From the IMG/VR virus record IMGVR_UViG_3300021373_001412, positions 1 through 34,521 of that record: a stretch of 34,521 bases of DNA, one strand, 5' to 3'. The notes under the pieces were generated by a model. It was not told the origin of the DNA and searched no databases. It saw only the letters and a program-made list of their open reading frames with translations. This DNA comes from a virus. Positions 13,002-21,786 of the stretch are shown here, piece after piece; position 1 is the first letter of the stretch; each line of letters starts with the position of its first letter. A program made the translations under genes and the position numbers.

Positions 13002-15018
13002 ATACAAAATAAAAAGCATTGTATCCTCTGAGATTACAGATGCGCTGAACCATTTCGATAGCCAGTATTCTGAAGACAGGCTACAAGCTCAGGATTATTA
13101 CATGGGCGAGGAGCTTGGCAATGAAGTCGAGGGTCGCTCATCCGTTGTATCTACCGAGTTTGCGGATACAGTGGAATCCATTATGCCGTCACTTATGCGA
13201 GTGTTTACAGCAAATGATAAGTATGTTCGGTTCAATGCCAGAACAGAAGAAGATGTTGAGAAGGCTGACCAGATATCCGATTATGTGAACTACATTATCA
13301 ATCACGATAATGAGGGCTACCGTATTCTGCATGATTGGTTTAAAGATGCGCTCATGTTTAGACTTGGTGTAGTCAAGTTCTACTATGAGGAAGAGGAAAA
13401 GGTAAATCAGGAAGAGTATTACGGCTTAACAGAGCCTGAGCTAATCCTATTACTGCAAAACCCAGATGTTGAGATTGTCTCTCAGGAAGAAATAGTCACA
13501 GAAACATATATGGATGAAGCTGGCGAACTTATGCCACTTAATAGCACCTATGACCTTGTTGTTAGGATTACTGAGCGCGAGGGCAAGATTAAGATAGCCA
13601 ACATACCGCCAGAGGAGTTTCTGGTAAATCGCAGGGCTACTAGCTTGGAAGATGCGTATTTCGTATGTCACAGAACATCAATGACCGTATCCGATTTGGT
13701 GGCTATGGGCTATGACCGAGAAGAGGTAGAGGCACACGCTGGCGAATCTGATTTAGATGTTGACGAGGAGAGAACCAATCGCTTCGGAGACATTGAGGCT
13801 ACAACAGGCATTGATGCGGCTGACCCGACACTGCGTGAGGTTATGTACTATGAGTGCATAATGAACATTGATGTGGACGGTGACGGCATTGCAGAGCGCA
13901 GACGTATTTGCGCTATTGGTGCAGATGGAAATCATATCTTACATAATGAGCCATTTGACCATGTGCCGTTCGCTGTTGTTAGCCCGATACTTATGCAACA
14001 CCGATTAATCGGGCGGTCTATCTACGATATGACCAAGGACTTGCAAGTTATTAAATCCACTCTTTTACGCCAATACTTAGATAGCGTTTACACTAGCACC
14101 CTGCCTCGCATGGAAGTTGTCGAGGGCATGGCTAATATCGATGACGTACTAGATGGGACTGCTGGCGGAATCATAAGGGTTCGTCAGTCTGGTGCTGTTC
14201 GTCCGATTACTGGTACACCTGTTGGTGGTGAGGTTAGACCGCTAATGGATTATGTGGATGAGATTAAGGAGCAGAGAACTGGCATGAGCAAAGCCTCGAT
14301 GGGCTTAGATGCTAATGCACTTCAATCCACCACCGCTAGCGCGATTTCAGCTACTGTGAGAGGCGCACAAGTCAAGTTGGAGAGTTATGCTCGTAATATG
14401 GCAGAAACAGGCGTGAAGAGCTTATTTAAGGGCTTACTGCACCTAGTCACCAAATATGATAACAAGCCTCGCATTGTCAGGCTCAGAAATAGCTTTGTAC
14501 CGATTGACCCTAGAGAGTGGACATCTGAGTTTGATGTTGTTGTTCAAGTTGGATTGGGGACTGCTGACGATGAGCAGAAGATTGCTTTCTTGACGCAGAT
14601 TGCGGCAAAGCAGGAGCAGATACTTATGCAGATGGGGGCTAATAATCCTTTGGTTAGCATGGGGCAATACGTCAACACCTTGAGAAGTATTGCTGAAGTC
14701 GGTGGGTTCAAGGATGCGGATATGTTCTTTAACAATCCTCAGCAAATGGCAATGGCAGAGGCACAGGCGGCTCAACAACCACCACAGCCTGACCCAGCCC
14801 AGATGCAAGCTCAAGCTGAGATGCAGTTAAAGCAACAGCAAGCAGAGGCAGAGTTGGCACTGAAGCGTGAGAAGATGTTAGCTGATATAGAGCTAGCCCG
14901 TGAGAAGATGCAGATGGAAATGCAACTTCGCCAGCAAGAGTTACAGATGGAATCAGAGCTAAGGGTTGCAAAGGCGGTCACTGATTCACAAATAAGCACT
15001 AACTTACCGAGGGTTTGA
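12985..15018 (+). CDS. Portal protein (P22-type)
   Basis: The true start is ATG 12985 (AAGGA upstream) rather than 12937; the product is 677 residues. YSEDRLQAQDYYMGEELGNE, then EGRSSVVSTEFADTVESIMP and DWFKDALMFRLGVVKFYYEE are classic P22/podovirus portal features, followed by VMYYECIMNIDVDGDGIAER (clip/stem region) and EIKEQRTGMSKASMGLDANA (crown-proximal). The last about 90 residues form a Gln/Ala/Glu-rich coiled coil, like the P22 barrel. It forms the dodecameric ring at the capsid vertex through which DNA passes. Confidence 0.95.
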   Translation: MAEMDEYKIKSIVSSEITDALNHFDSQYSEDRLQAQDYYMGEELGNEVEGRSSVVSTEFADTVESIMPSLMRVFTANDKYVRFNARTEEDVEKADQISDYVNYIINHDNEGYRILHDWFKDALMFRLGVVKFYYEEEEKVNQEEYYGLTEPELILLLQNPDVEIVSQEEIVTETYMDEAGELMPLNSTYDLVVRITEREGKIKIANIPPEEFLVNRRATSLEDAYFVCHRTSMTVSDLVAMGYDREEVEAHAGESDLDVDEERTNRFGDIEATTGIDAADPTLREVMYYECIMNIDVDGDGIAERRRICAIGADGNHILHNEPFDHVPFAVVSPILMQHRLIGRSIYDMTKDLQVIKSTLLRQYLDSVYTSTLPRMEVVEGMANIDDVLDGTAGGIIRVRQSGAVRPITGTPVGGEVRPLMDYVDEIKEQRTGMSKASMGLDANALQSTTASAISATVRGAQVKLESYARNMAETGVKSLFKGLLHLVTKYDNKPRIVRLRNSFVPIDPREWTSEFDVVVQVGLGTADDEQKIAFLTQIAAKQEQILMQMGANNPLVSMGQYVNTLRSIAEVGGFKDADMFFNNPQQMAMAEAQAAQQPPQPDPAQMQAQAEMQLKQQQAEAELALKREKMLADIELAREKMQMEMQLRQQELQMESELRVAKAVTDSQISTNLPRV

Positions 15019-15019
15019 T

Positions 15020-15772
15020 ATGGCTATAGATGACCAATACAAAAGAAGTAAAGAAGCCCAGAGAGATGCTTTTGAAAAATATTTTGGCAAAAAGCCAGAA
15101 GAACAAAAAAGAGTAATAGAATCTCTAACAAAGCAAAGAGAGCGCAGAGGCACAGAAAAAGCTGACCCTAGAATGGATATTGCTGAGGCGGCAAGTATAA
15201 CCAGATTAAAAGATATTGATGCGGCAAGGGCAAAAGCATCTCAACCATCTGGGTTGCCTAATTTCTCTGAAATGTCTGCAAAAGACATTATCCAACAAGG
15301 TTTATTATCAGCGTTTAAAGTCCCGAATTTGAATTTTCTTCAAGGCGTTGCTTCTCCAATTATGGGAAGAAAATTTTTAAATATTTTAGAAAGTGACCCT
15401 TACGCTTTCGGTCTTTATGATTCAGCGGGAAATTTAACAGGCGTTAGAGATGAGTATGGTAGGCTTACTGGGCGCGATGTTGAAGCCCAAAGACAAGCTA
15501 TGATGGACAGTATGGATAGAGACAGACCAGAGCAAGAGGCTGTACCGCCAAACCCTGTTACTGGTCAGTGTCCTGCTGGTTACACCTATGATGCTAACGC
15601 TCAGGCTTGTATGCCAGTATTTACTAGCCAAGTACCAACAGCATTTAATTATGAAACATATACACCAGCACCAACATTATTAGACCAACCGTCAGGATTG
15701 CTAGATGTAGCCCCGATGTTTGGACAGCCAATGGACTTTAACTACGGTATGCCGAGAGTGAGACTTATATGA
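15020..15772 (+). CDS. Virion-region protein, unknown
   Basis: A 250-residue protein with a charged N-terminus (YKRSKEAQRDAFEKYFGKKP), a hydrophobic middle (about 95-125) and a Pro-rich tail with NPVTGQCPAGYTYDANAQAC, a two-Cys 'CP.Gy.yd...qaC' motif that recurs in structural proteins of marine phages. It lies between portal and scaffold. Likely structural or internal; no specific function assigned. Confidence 0.7.
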   Translation: MAIDDQYKRSKEAQRDAFEKYFGKKPEEQKRVIESLTKQRERRGTEKADPRMDIAEAASITRLKDIDAARAKASQPSGLPNFSEMSAKDIIQQGLLSAFKVPNLNFLQGVASPIMGRKFLNILESDPYAFGLYDSAGNLTGVRDEYGRLTGRDVEAQRQAMMDSMDRDRPEQEAVPPNPVTGQCPAGYTYDANAQACMPVFTSQVPTAFNYETYTPAPTLLDQPSGLLDVAPMFGQPMDFNYGMPRVRLI

Positions 15773-16044
15773 ATGAGGGTAAAGCTCGTGAGAAGATTGA
15801 TAGAGGAGCTAAAGCGGAGACACTGCTCCGCAATGAATTATTACAAGAAGCATTTGATTATCTGGAGAGTGAATTTACAAGTGCATGGAAACAGAGTGCC
15901 GTGGAAGATTCGCAAGCTCGCGAGAGATTGTATTTATTGTGCCAGAACCTTTCAGCCGTCAAGAATTATCTCAAAAGTGCGATTGAAGATGGCAAACTGG
16001 CTCAATCAGCCCTAGAGGGGTTGAAAACTAACCGTAAATTTTGA
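15769..16044 (+). CDS. Small helical protein upstream of scaffold
   Basis: The 91-residue, all-helical product (RGAKAETLLRNELLQEAFDY, TSAWKQSAVEDSQARERLYL, AVKNYLKSAIEDGKLAQSAL) matches a small phage family commonly found between portal and scaffold. ATGA overlap with the previous gene. Role in head assembly inferred from place only. Confidence 0.78.
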   Translation: MNEGKAREKIDRGAKAETLLRNELLQEAFDYLESEFTSAWKQSAVEDSQARERLYLLCQNLSAVKNYLKSAIEDGKLAQSALEGLKTNRKF

Positions 16045-16062
16045 TAAAAGGAAAATATAAAA

Positions 16063-17064
16063 ATGTCCAACAACTCAAATGAGAATGGATTTTCAATAAA
16101 CGATGCAGTTAATAGCCTTCTAAGCCCCCAGACGGATACGGCACAAGAAGAGCGACAAGAGCCAGAAATGGCTCAACCAGTGGAGACTGAAGCGGAAGCT
16201 GAAATCGAGGATAACTCGCAAGAGCCTGAGATTGATGAAGAAGAGGAAGTTTATGAAGCTGAAGATGCTGAAGAGGAGTATGACGAGGAAGAAGTTGAAG
16301 AAGAGCAACCCCAGCTATACACCGTCAAAGTAGATGGTGAGGAACTTGAGGTCACGCTTGACGAACTTCAGAATGGTTATTCTAGGACATCAGTATTTAC
16401 AAAGCGTCAGCAGGAACTAGCCGAGCAACGCAAAGCACTGGAAGCAGAGGCAGAGCAAGCAAGGCAATATAGGGATGCTTACGCACAGCAACTAGAGTTG
16501 ATGAAGAACCAAATCCAGCAGACAACTCAAGCAGAGCCTGACTGGAGAGCATTAGCAGAACAGGGTTATTCCGAGAAGGAATTATTCCTAGCGAAAGCCG
16601 AGTACGACAAGAACCAGCAGGAAGTTGTCCGTATTCAGCAGGAGCAACAGAGAATAGCTCAGGAGCAAGCCGTTGAGAACCAGCAAAAGATGCGTGAGCA
16701 TCTGGAAGCGCAAAGGCAGGATATGCTAAATCGCATACCCCAGTGGCAAGATGATGAGAGGCGTAATAGTGAGCGAATTGAGGTAATTAAGTTCGCAAAC
16801 AGAATGGGTTTCTCAGAAGAGGAAGTAGCAAATGCGTCAGACGCAAGAGCAATACATTTACTCCACATGGCGTGGCAAATGGACAAGCTGAAGCAAAAAG
16901 CCCCAGATGCGAAAAAACGCACAAAGAAAGCTCCGAAGATGGCTAAGGCAGGAACTCCAAAGACTAAGCAACAGGTTGCAAGTCGTTCACGGCAACAGGC
17001 AATGCAGAGGCTCAATAAAGAGCGAAGCATTGATTCTGCTGTCGATTTCTTAATGAGCCGATAA
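16063..17064 (+). CDS. Scaffold-like capsid assembly protein
   Basis: The 333-residue product has a very acidic segment (about 30-85, with long Glu/Asp runs), a Gln/Glu/Ala-rich coiled coil (about 105-215) and a basic C-terminus (KKRTKKAPKMAKAGTPKTKQ). Acidic and helical design with a positively charged end, directly upstream of the coat gene, is typical of podovirus scaffolds, where the basic end contacts the coat. No protease domain is present. AAAGG precedes the ATG. Confidence 0.85.
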   Translation: MSNNSNENGFSINDAVNSLLSPQTDTAQEERQEPEMAQPVETEAEAEIEDNSQEPEIDEEEEVYEAEDAEEEYDEEEVEEEQPQLYTVKVDGEELEVTLDELQNGYSRTSVFTKRQQELAEQRKALEAEAEQARQYRDAYAQQLELMKNQIQQTTQAEPDWRALAEQGYSEKELFLAKAEYDKNQQEVVRIQQEQQRIAQEQAVENQQKMREHLEAQRQDMLNRIPQWQDDERRNSERIEVIKFANRMGFSEEEVANASDARAIHLLHMAWQMDKLKQKAPDAKKRTKKAPKMAKAGTPKTKQQVASRSRQQAMQRLNKERSIDSAVDFLMSR

Positions 17065-17081
17065 AACTATAGGAGGTTTAA

Positions 17082-18029
17082 ATGGCTACCCATACTACAA
17101 CAACTTCTGTTGGCGAACGCGAACAGCTAGCGGATGTTATCTATCGTATTGACCCGACAGAAACACCCCTTTTCTCTAACCTAAAAAAAGAAACTTCAAA
17201 CGGTATTTTTACCGAGTGGCAAGTTCAAGAATTAGCGACTGCGGCAACTAACTACGCCACAGAGGGTGCTGATTCTAGCTTTGGAACACCTACAGCAACT
17301 ACAAGACTTGGTAACTATCACGGCATCTCTGAGAAGTCTGTAGCAGTTTCAAAGACCCTTGACGCAGTAGAAAAAGCTGGTCGTGACCGTGAGGTTCAGT
17401 ACCAGAAGGTTCTAAAGGGTTTAGAGCTTCGCAGAGACATCGAGAAGATGATTGGTGACACAGATGTTGCTCGTTCAGCTTCTGAGCCTCGTAAATCAGC
17501 ATCACTTACTTGCTGGATTACAAACGGTTCTGTTGGCGCAACTGCTGGTGCATTTTCATCAGGTGACGGCACAGACACAGTAACTGGTGGTGATGACCGT
17601 GCATTAACATTGGCACTAATTGACGATGCAATGCAGGATGCTTGGACAGATGGTGGAAACCCTTCACTTATGGTGATGAGTGCTACTAATCGTGCAAACT
17701 TCTCAGACCTAACAGTGTCAAACAACTTGGTGCAAAATCAGGTAAATATGACTGCGGCTAAGGAAACAACATATGTTGGTTCTACCTCAGTTTATCTAAC
17801 TGATTTCGGTACTTTGGAAGCCACTCCATCAAGATTTATGGGCAATGACCGTACATTCTTGATTGACCCTGACTTCGCTTCTCTTTCAACGCTAAACGGA
17901 CGTAACTTCGCAGAGAACGAAATCGCTCCAACTGGTGATGCAGAGAAGTTCCAAATTGTTTGTGAGTGGGCGTTAAAAGTAACTGCTCCAAAAGCACACG
18001 CAATGGTACTAGACCTATCAGGTTCTTAA
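17082..18029 (+). CDS. Major capsid protein (SU10/DUF5309-like HK97 fold)
   Basis: A consensus AGGAGG lies eight bases before the ATG, the best ribosome-binding site in the window, fitting the most abundant virion protein. The 315-residue product begins with EREQLADVIYRIDPTETPLF and continues SEKSVAVSKTLDAVEKAGRD, GLELRRDIEKMIGDTDVARS, then DDAMQDAWTDGGNPSLMVMS and TFLIDPDFASLSTLNGRNFA. This is the pattern of SU10-type coat proteins (DUF5309). Codon choice here is visibly more uniform than in accessory genes, as expected for high expression. It forms the icosahedral shell. Confidence 0.93.
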   Translation: MATHTTTTSVGEREQLADVIYRIDPTETPLFSNLKKETSNGIFTEWQVQELATAATNYATEGADSSFGTPTATTRLGNYHGISEKSVAVSKTLDAVEKAGRDREVQYQKVLKGLELRRDIEKMIGDTDVARSASEPRKSASLTCWITNGSVGATAGAFSSGDGTDTVTGGDDRALTLALIDDAMQDAWTDGGNPSLMVMSATNRANFSDLTVSNNLVQNQVNMTAAKETTYVGSTSVYLTDFGTLEATPSRFMGNDRTFLIDPDFASLSTLNGRNFAENEIAPTGDAEKFQIVCEWALKVTAPKAHAMVLDLSGS

Positions 18030-18037
18030 TCTAACTT

Positions 18038-18061
18038 GGGAGAGGGCAGAAGCTCTCTCCC
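18038..18061 (+). terminator. Hairpin after the coat gene (attenuator or processing site)
   Basis: GGGAGAGGGC pairs with GCTCTCTCCC around an AGAA loop: a 10-bp stem with one G-T wobble, eight bases after the coat stop codon. It is not followed by a T-tract, so it is more likely to be a partial terminator, a processing site or a 3'-end stabiliser that keeps coat mRNA levels above those of downstream genes. Confidence 0.6.
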
Positions 18062-18079
18062 TAACTCTTATGGTGAAAT

Positions 18080-18394
18080 ATGAAGCGCACTATTAAAAAT
18101 GAGGCTGGCAAGGCGGTAGATTTAGTCACAGATACTGATGGCTCACAGCGTATTGTGCAGACGCAAAGTTTTGACCCCCTTATAAAGCTAAATAAGCACA
18201 TGGCTGATGATTGGCAAAAGGGGCAGATGATAGGTACTCAGAAGCACATGGCTCATGTGGCAGAAATACCAAATATCATATATAATGAGTTACTGAATAA
18301 ATTTGGTAGACCCAAGGATAATCCGAAGGCTTGGAAGCAGTGGCTAAACGATAGCGAAAACAGGGCATTTAGAACAGGTGGCGGCATAGTATGA
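18080..18394 (+). CDS. Conserved protein after coat, unknown
   Basis: The 104-residue product ends with NKFGRPKDNPKAWKQWLNDS then ENRAFRTGGGIV, a motif I recognise from proteins located just after the coat gene in many podoviruses (LxxFGxP..NP..WkxWLNd...FRtggG). ATG at 18080 is 18 bases after the hairpin; GGTG is the only weak ribosome-binding site. Possibly a head completion or decoration factor; unproven. Overlaps the next gene by four bases. Confidence 0.75.
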   Translation: MKRTIKNEAGKAVDLVTDTDGSQRIVQTQSFDPLIKLNKHMADDWQKGQMIGTQKHMAHVAEIPNIIYNELLNKFGRPKDNPKAWKQWLNDSENRAFRTGGGIV

Positions 18395-19032
18395 GCATTA
18401 GCACTTACGCAGAGTTAAAGACGGCTATAGCCAACTTTCTGGCTCGTGATGATTTAACAGACCAAATACCGAATTTTATTCAGCTTGCTGAGAGCAGAAT
18501 GAACCGCGAACTGGAAACACGCGAACAGCAGAAGAGAGTTACAGCTACTCTAACAAGTGGTGATGAGTATATTGCTTTACCGACAGATATGCGTGAGATA
18601 CGCGAAGTGAAATTAAACACAAGCCCGATAAATGTTTTAACTTATTATAGCCCTGTTGGTTTAGACCAATCTTATGGCACTACATCAACAGGCAAACCAT
18701 CTGGTTACAGCGTGGTAGGCAAGGAGCTTAAACTAAGACCAGTTCCTGATTCTAGTTACACAGCAGAGATAATATATATAGGTGATTTGAATAGCCTATC
18801 AGATTCTGCTACAACTACACTATTCTTGAGGTCTCCTGACTTATATTTGTATGGCGCATTAACAGAGGCGTACACATATTTACTAGATGAGCAGAGGGCT
18901 TCGGTATATGATTCTAAGTTCACAAGAGCTTTAGAAGAGGTCAAAGTTGATGAGCAACGGTCACAGTACGGAAGCGGCTCTTTGCAAATCAAGTCTGATT
19001 ATTTACGTCAACAATATGCGGCAAGGAGTTAA
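18391..19032 (+). CDS. Head-tail adaptor protein
   Basis: The 213-residue protein opens with SISTYAELKTAIANFLARDD and continues IPNFIQLAESRMNRELETRE, SGDEYIALPTDMREIREVKL, then LKLRPVPDSSYTAEIIYIGD and YLYGALTEAYTYLLDEQRAS. This is the recognisable signature of phage adaptor proteins that bind beneath the portal ring (functional counterparts of P22 gp4 or T7 gp11). Length fits. It is coupled to the preceding gene by ATGA. Confidence 0.87.
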   Translation: MSISTYAELKTAIANFLARDDLTDQIPNFIQLAESRMNRELETREQQKRVTATLTSGDEYIALPTDMREIREVKLNTSPINVLTYYSPVGLDQSYGTTSTGKPSGYSVVGKELKLRPVPDSSYTAEIIYIGDLNSLSDSATTTLFLRSPDLYLYGALTEAYTYLLDEQRASVYDSKFTRALEEVKVDEQRSQYGSGSLQIKSDYLRQQYAARS

Positions 19033-19035
19033 GAT

Positions 19036-19422
19036 ATGTCTGCAATGTCCAATTATCTCGAAAACGAGATTTTAGACCACATTCTTGGAACAGGTGCTTT
19101 TACTCACCCTTCTACTGTATATGTTGGTCTAGCAACAGCAACTTTTGGTGAAGGTAACACTGGCACAGAATTATCTGGTAGTGGTTATGCTAGACAGTCA
19201 GCTACATTTAGCGCGGCTTCTAATGGAACTACTTCAAATTCTGCGGCTATTGAATTTCCTGCCGCCACAGGTTCATGGGGTACAGTCAGCCACTTTGGTA
19301 TTTTTGATGCTTCATCAGGCGGCAATCTTTTAATACATGGTGCTTTTAGTGCTTCAAAATCTATTGCATCTGGCGATATTCTAAAAATCGATACTGGTGA
19401 TTTAGACGTAACAGCCGCTTAA
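19036..19422 (+). CDS. Small tail-fibre-like protein
   Basis: The 128-residue product has SNYLENEILDHILGTGAFTH, PSTVYVGLATATFGEGNTGT, then FPAATGSWGTVSHFGIFDAS and GGNLLIHGAFSASKSIASGD. This matches a small family annotated as phage tail fibre protein (Gp80-like), rich in beta strands. It is followed at 13 bases by the long repeat fibre, so it may be a connector or cap of that fibre. Confidence 0.8.
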   Translation: MSAMSNYLENEILDHILGTGAFTHPSTVYVGLATATFGEGNTGTELSGSGYARQSATFSAASNGTTSNSAAIEFPAATGSWGTVSHFGIFDASSGGNLLIHGAFSASKSIASGDILKIDTGDLDVTAA

Positions 19423-19434
19423 ATGGAGTAACCG

Positions 19435-21786
19435 ATGGGTTATCGCGTACCTTTAGATAATCTGTCGGGTACGCTCGACAGTCTAACTACCCCATTTGAT
19501 ACGTTAGACACAAACGCTATTGAGTGGAGCGCGACTACATTAGATTCGATGAATCAGTGGGGTGCGCTCGACACATGGAACTTTGGCACTCTTGATAGCA
19601 TTACGTCTTTTGACGTTTTGCTTGCCAAAACCCCACCACCAGAAACAGGTCTAACTTTAGACTTTTCATACGCTGAAGGTCAACTTGCAAATAGTGGCGG
19701 TTTTTCTGGTACAAATCGTTCCAATAATATTGTTATGTCTGGCGAACTTGTTTTGCCTTCTTCTTTTTCTCAAACCGAATGTATTTGGGAGTTTGGTGGG
19801 ACTGGAATAGGTTCTTGGCTAGGCGTAAGTAAGATAAACAATATTTATCATTTGCGTTTTCGTGCTGGAGAAGGCGCGGCAAGTGTAAATTTGCTATCTG
19901 ATGATACAGATGTAGCTATTGCAAATGTACCTATTTCAAATATACCTGAGTTTGATGATGGCATACATACACTTACTTGGGAAATTAAACCTAGTGCGGC
20001 TGGTAGAATTAGGTTATGGATTGATAATAGGCTTGTAATATACCAAGAAACTTCTGGGGGTGCGTCTTTAGAAAATGGTAGTTTTGCTGGCGGTGATGCA
20101 GGGGGTTGGGGCGCTGGTTACAGTAGTATAGCTGGTGGAACTTCATCTACTTCTAACACTCATTATCAATCTGCGACTGCTTTTAGTGGCGATATAAAAT
20201 CTAATTTAAGGGTTTATAATAATGAATTAGTAAGCCGCGTAATTAGATTATCTTTAGATATAGCAAGCACAGCCTCATTAGTTAAAAAAACTTCTGCTTC
20301 CGTGTCCACTGCAATTACGCAGTCTACATTATCTACAAGAATTAGAACTGCCTTATCTAATGTTTCTACGGCTGTAACGGTCACTAACACGCCTACCGTT
20401 ATTAGGCTTATGTCTGCTAGTGTTGTAGGTGCGGCATCTGTTAGTGCTTCTGCTGGAAAGACAAGGCTGTTCTCAGCCAGCGTTAATATTGCGTCAACAG
20501 TATCATCATCATTAACAAAAACGACATTTACTGATTCTTCTGTGGCAACAGCGATAACTGTATCTGCTGTTCCGTTTAGCGTATTAGCGTTTGATGCGAC
20601 AGCAAACACAGCAATAACACAATCAACACAAGCCACACGCATTAGAACAGTCAGCGATTCAGTAAACATATCGGCTACAGTTACGTCAACGCCTGAGAAG
20701 ATTACTTTTGCTACAGCTTCAGAAAACATATCCGCAACAGTTACAGCAACTGCGATTGTATTTAGAAATGCTGTTTTTGCAGATGCCTCTGTAAATATAT
20801 CGGCTACTGTTGCTGGTGCTTATAATGTTGTTAAAGAGGTTGCTTCATCTCAATCTATAGCAATCACAGAAAACGCAGTATCTAAACTTATTGCTTCTGC
20901 TGTTTCTTCTGTAGATTTAGCTTCCACCGTGTTGTCATCTGCAACACGGATTAGAACAACATCTTCACAAGTAGACATAGCGGTAACTGAGCAAGCTGTT
21001 CAAACTATAACAAGAACTGTTTTAGCTTCAGAAGATATAGCAATTACAGAATCTGGCGAATCTATAAGAATAAGAACTATGTCAGCATCTGTGTTGGGTG
21101 CTACAAATGTTAGCGCAAGTTCTAAGGCTACTTTAGCTGGGGTTACATCTGTTGATATATCTATTGAGACAACAGGTGTAGCTAACGTCACTGCTTCTGC
21201 TGTAGCTAGCGAAAATATAGCCATTACTAATCAAGCTATACCGACTATATTACGCACTGTTTCATCTCAGCCAGATATATCTGTAAATGTTACTGGCGAA
21301 CAGCAAAGAATTAAATCGGTATCTGCTTCTGTTGATTTATCCGTTACAGAATCAACCGAAGTAAAAAGAATAGTTTTCGATTCTTCTGCGGTAGATATAA
21401 GTATTACAGAGAGTGCTGTAGCTACTAAACTCAGGACAGCATCTGCATCAGAAAGCATAGCTATTACTGAAAGTGGTGAAGCAACAAGAGTTAGAACAGA
21501 TAGTGCCAGCGTAGATATAGCGGCAACAGTTACATCAACAGCAAAAACGGTATCACTGGTTTCAGCATCTGAATCTATTGCGATAGAAACAGAGGCAATA
21601 GCAGGGATAGAATTTTCTTTCTTTGGAACTTCTGCTATATCTATAGAAGGAACTATGATAGCCAAAATACTTGGCGAAGATTGGATTCTGGTTGATTCGG
21701 ATGATGAGACATGGACAGATATAGCAATAGGTTCTGAAATATGGACGCAAGTTCCAACAGGCAGTGAGGTTTGGTTAAGACAATGA
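19435..21786 (+). CDS. Long repeat tail fibre with LamG-like head
   Basis: The 783-residue protein has three parts. Residues 7-60 hold repeated LD(S/T) units (DNLSGTLDSLTTPFDTLDTN and later TLDSM, ALDTW, TLDSI). Residues about 65-270 form a LamG/concanavalin-like sandwich (HTLTWEIKPSAAGRIRLWID, FSGDIKSNLRVYNNEL). Residues about 272-745 are roughly 23 diverged 20-residue repeats. A short end follows (EDWILVDSDDETWTDIAIGS, EIWTQVP, EVWLRQ), with three Trp-containing units. It is presumably a surface fibre or stalk in contact with the host. No catalytic site seen. Stop overlaps the nozzle start as ATGA. Confidence 0.82.
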   Translation: MGYRVPLDNLSGTLDSLTTPFDTLDTNAIEWSATTLDSMNQWGALDTWNFGTLDSITSFDVLLAKTPPPETGLTLDFSYAEGQLANSGGFSGTNRSNNIVMSGELVLPSSFSQTECIWEFGGTGIGSWLGVSKINNIYHLRFRAGEGAASVNLLSDDTDVAIANVPISNIPEFDDGIHTLTWEIKPSAAGRIRLWIDNRLVIYQETSGGASLENGSFAGGDAGGWGAGYSSIAGGTSSTSNTHYQSATAFSGDIKSNLRVYNNELVSRVIRLSLDIASTASLVKKTSASVSTAITQSTLSTRIRTALSNVSTAVTVTNTPTVIRLMSASVVGAASVSASAGKTRLFSASVNIASTVSSSLTKTTFTDSSVATAITVSAVPFSVLAFDATANTAITQSTQATRIRTVSDSVNISATVTSTPEKITFATASENISATVTATAIVFRNAVFADASVNISATVAGAYNVVKEVASSQSIAITENAVSKLIASAVSSVDLASTVLSSATRIRTTSSQVDIAVTEQAVQTITRTVLASEDIAITESGESIRIRTMSASVLGATNVSASSKATLAGVTSVDISIETTGVANVTASAVASENIAITNQAIPTILRTVSSQPDISVNVTGEQQRIKSVSASVDLSVTESTEVKRIVFDSSAVDISITESAVATKLRTASASESIAITESGEATRVRTDSASVDIAATVTSTAKTVSLVSASESIAIETEAIAGIEFSFFGTSAISIEGTMIAKILGEDWILVDSDDETWTDIAIGSEIWTQVPTGSEVWLRQ
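20250..21660 (+). repeat. About 23 tandem 20-codon repeats within the fibre gene
   Basis: The translated repeat is about 20 residues with consensus SASVDIAITESGEATRIRT-S; examples are SEDIAITESGESIRIRTMS, SENIAITNQAIPTILRTVS and ASESIAITESGEATRVRTDS. At DNA level copies are well diverged, so recent slippage is not evident. The alternating hydrophobic pattern suggests a beta-solenoid or stacked beta-sandwich shaft. Confidence 0.8.

Noticed and set aside
20250-21660. CRISPR array or diversity-generating retroelement target
   Set aside because: The repeats are protein-level, diverged and in frame, without constant-length spacers; no reverse transcriptase or template repeat is present.
20214-21665. 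Several minus-strand open frames opposite the fibre repeats
   Set aside because: Repetitive codons in the fibre gene produce repetitive antisense frames rich in Val/Asp/Ser; no signals or known domains.
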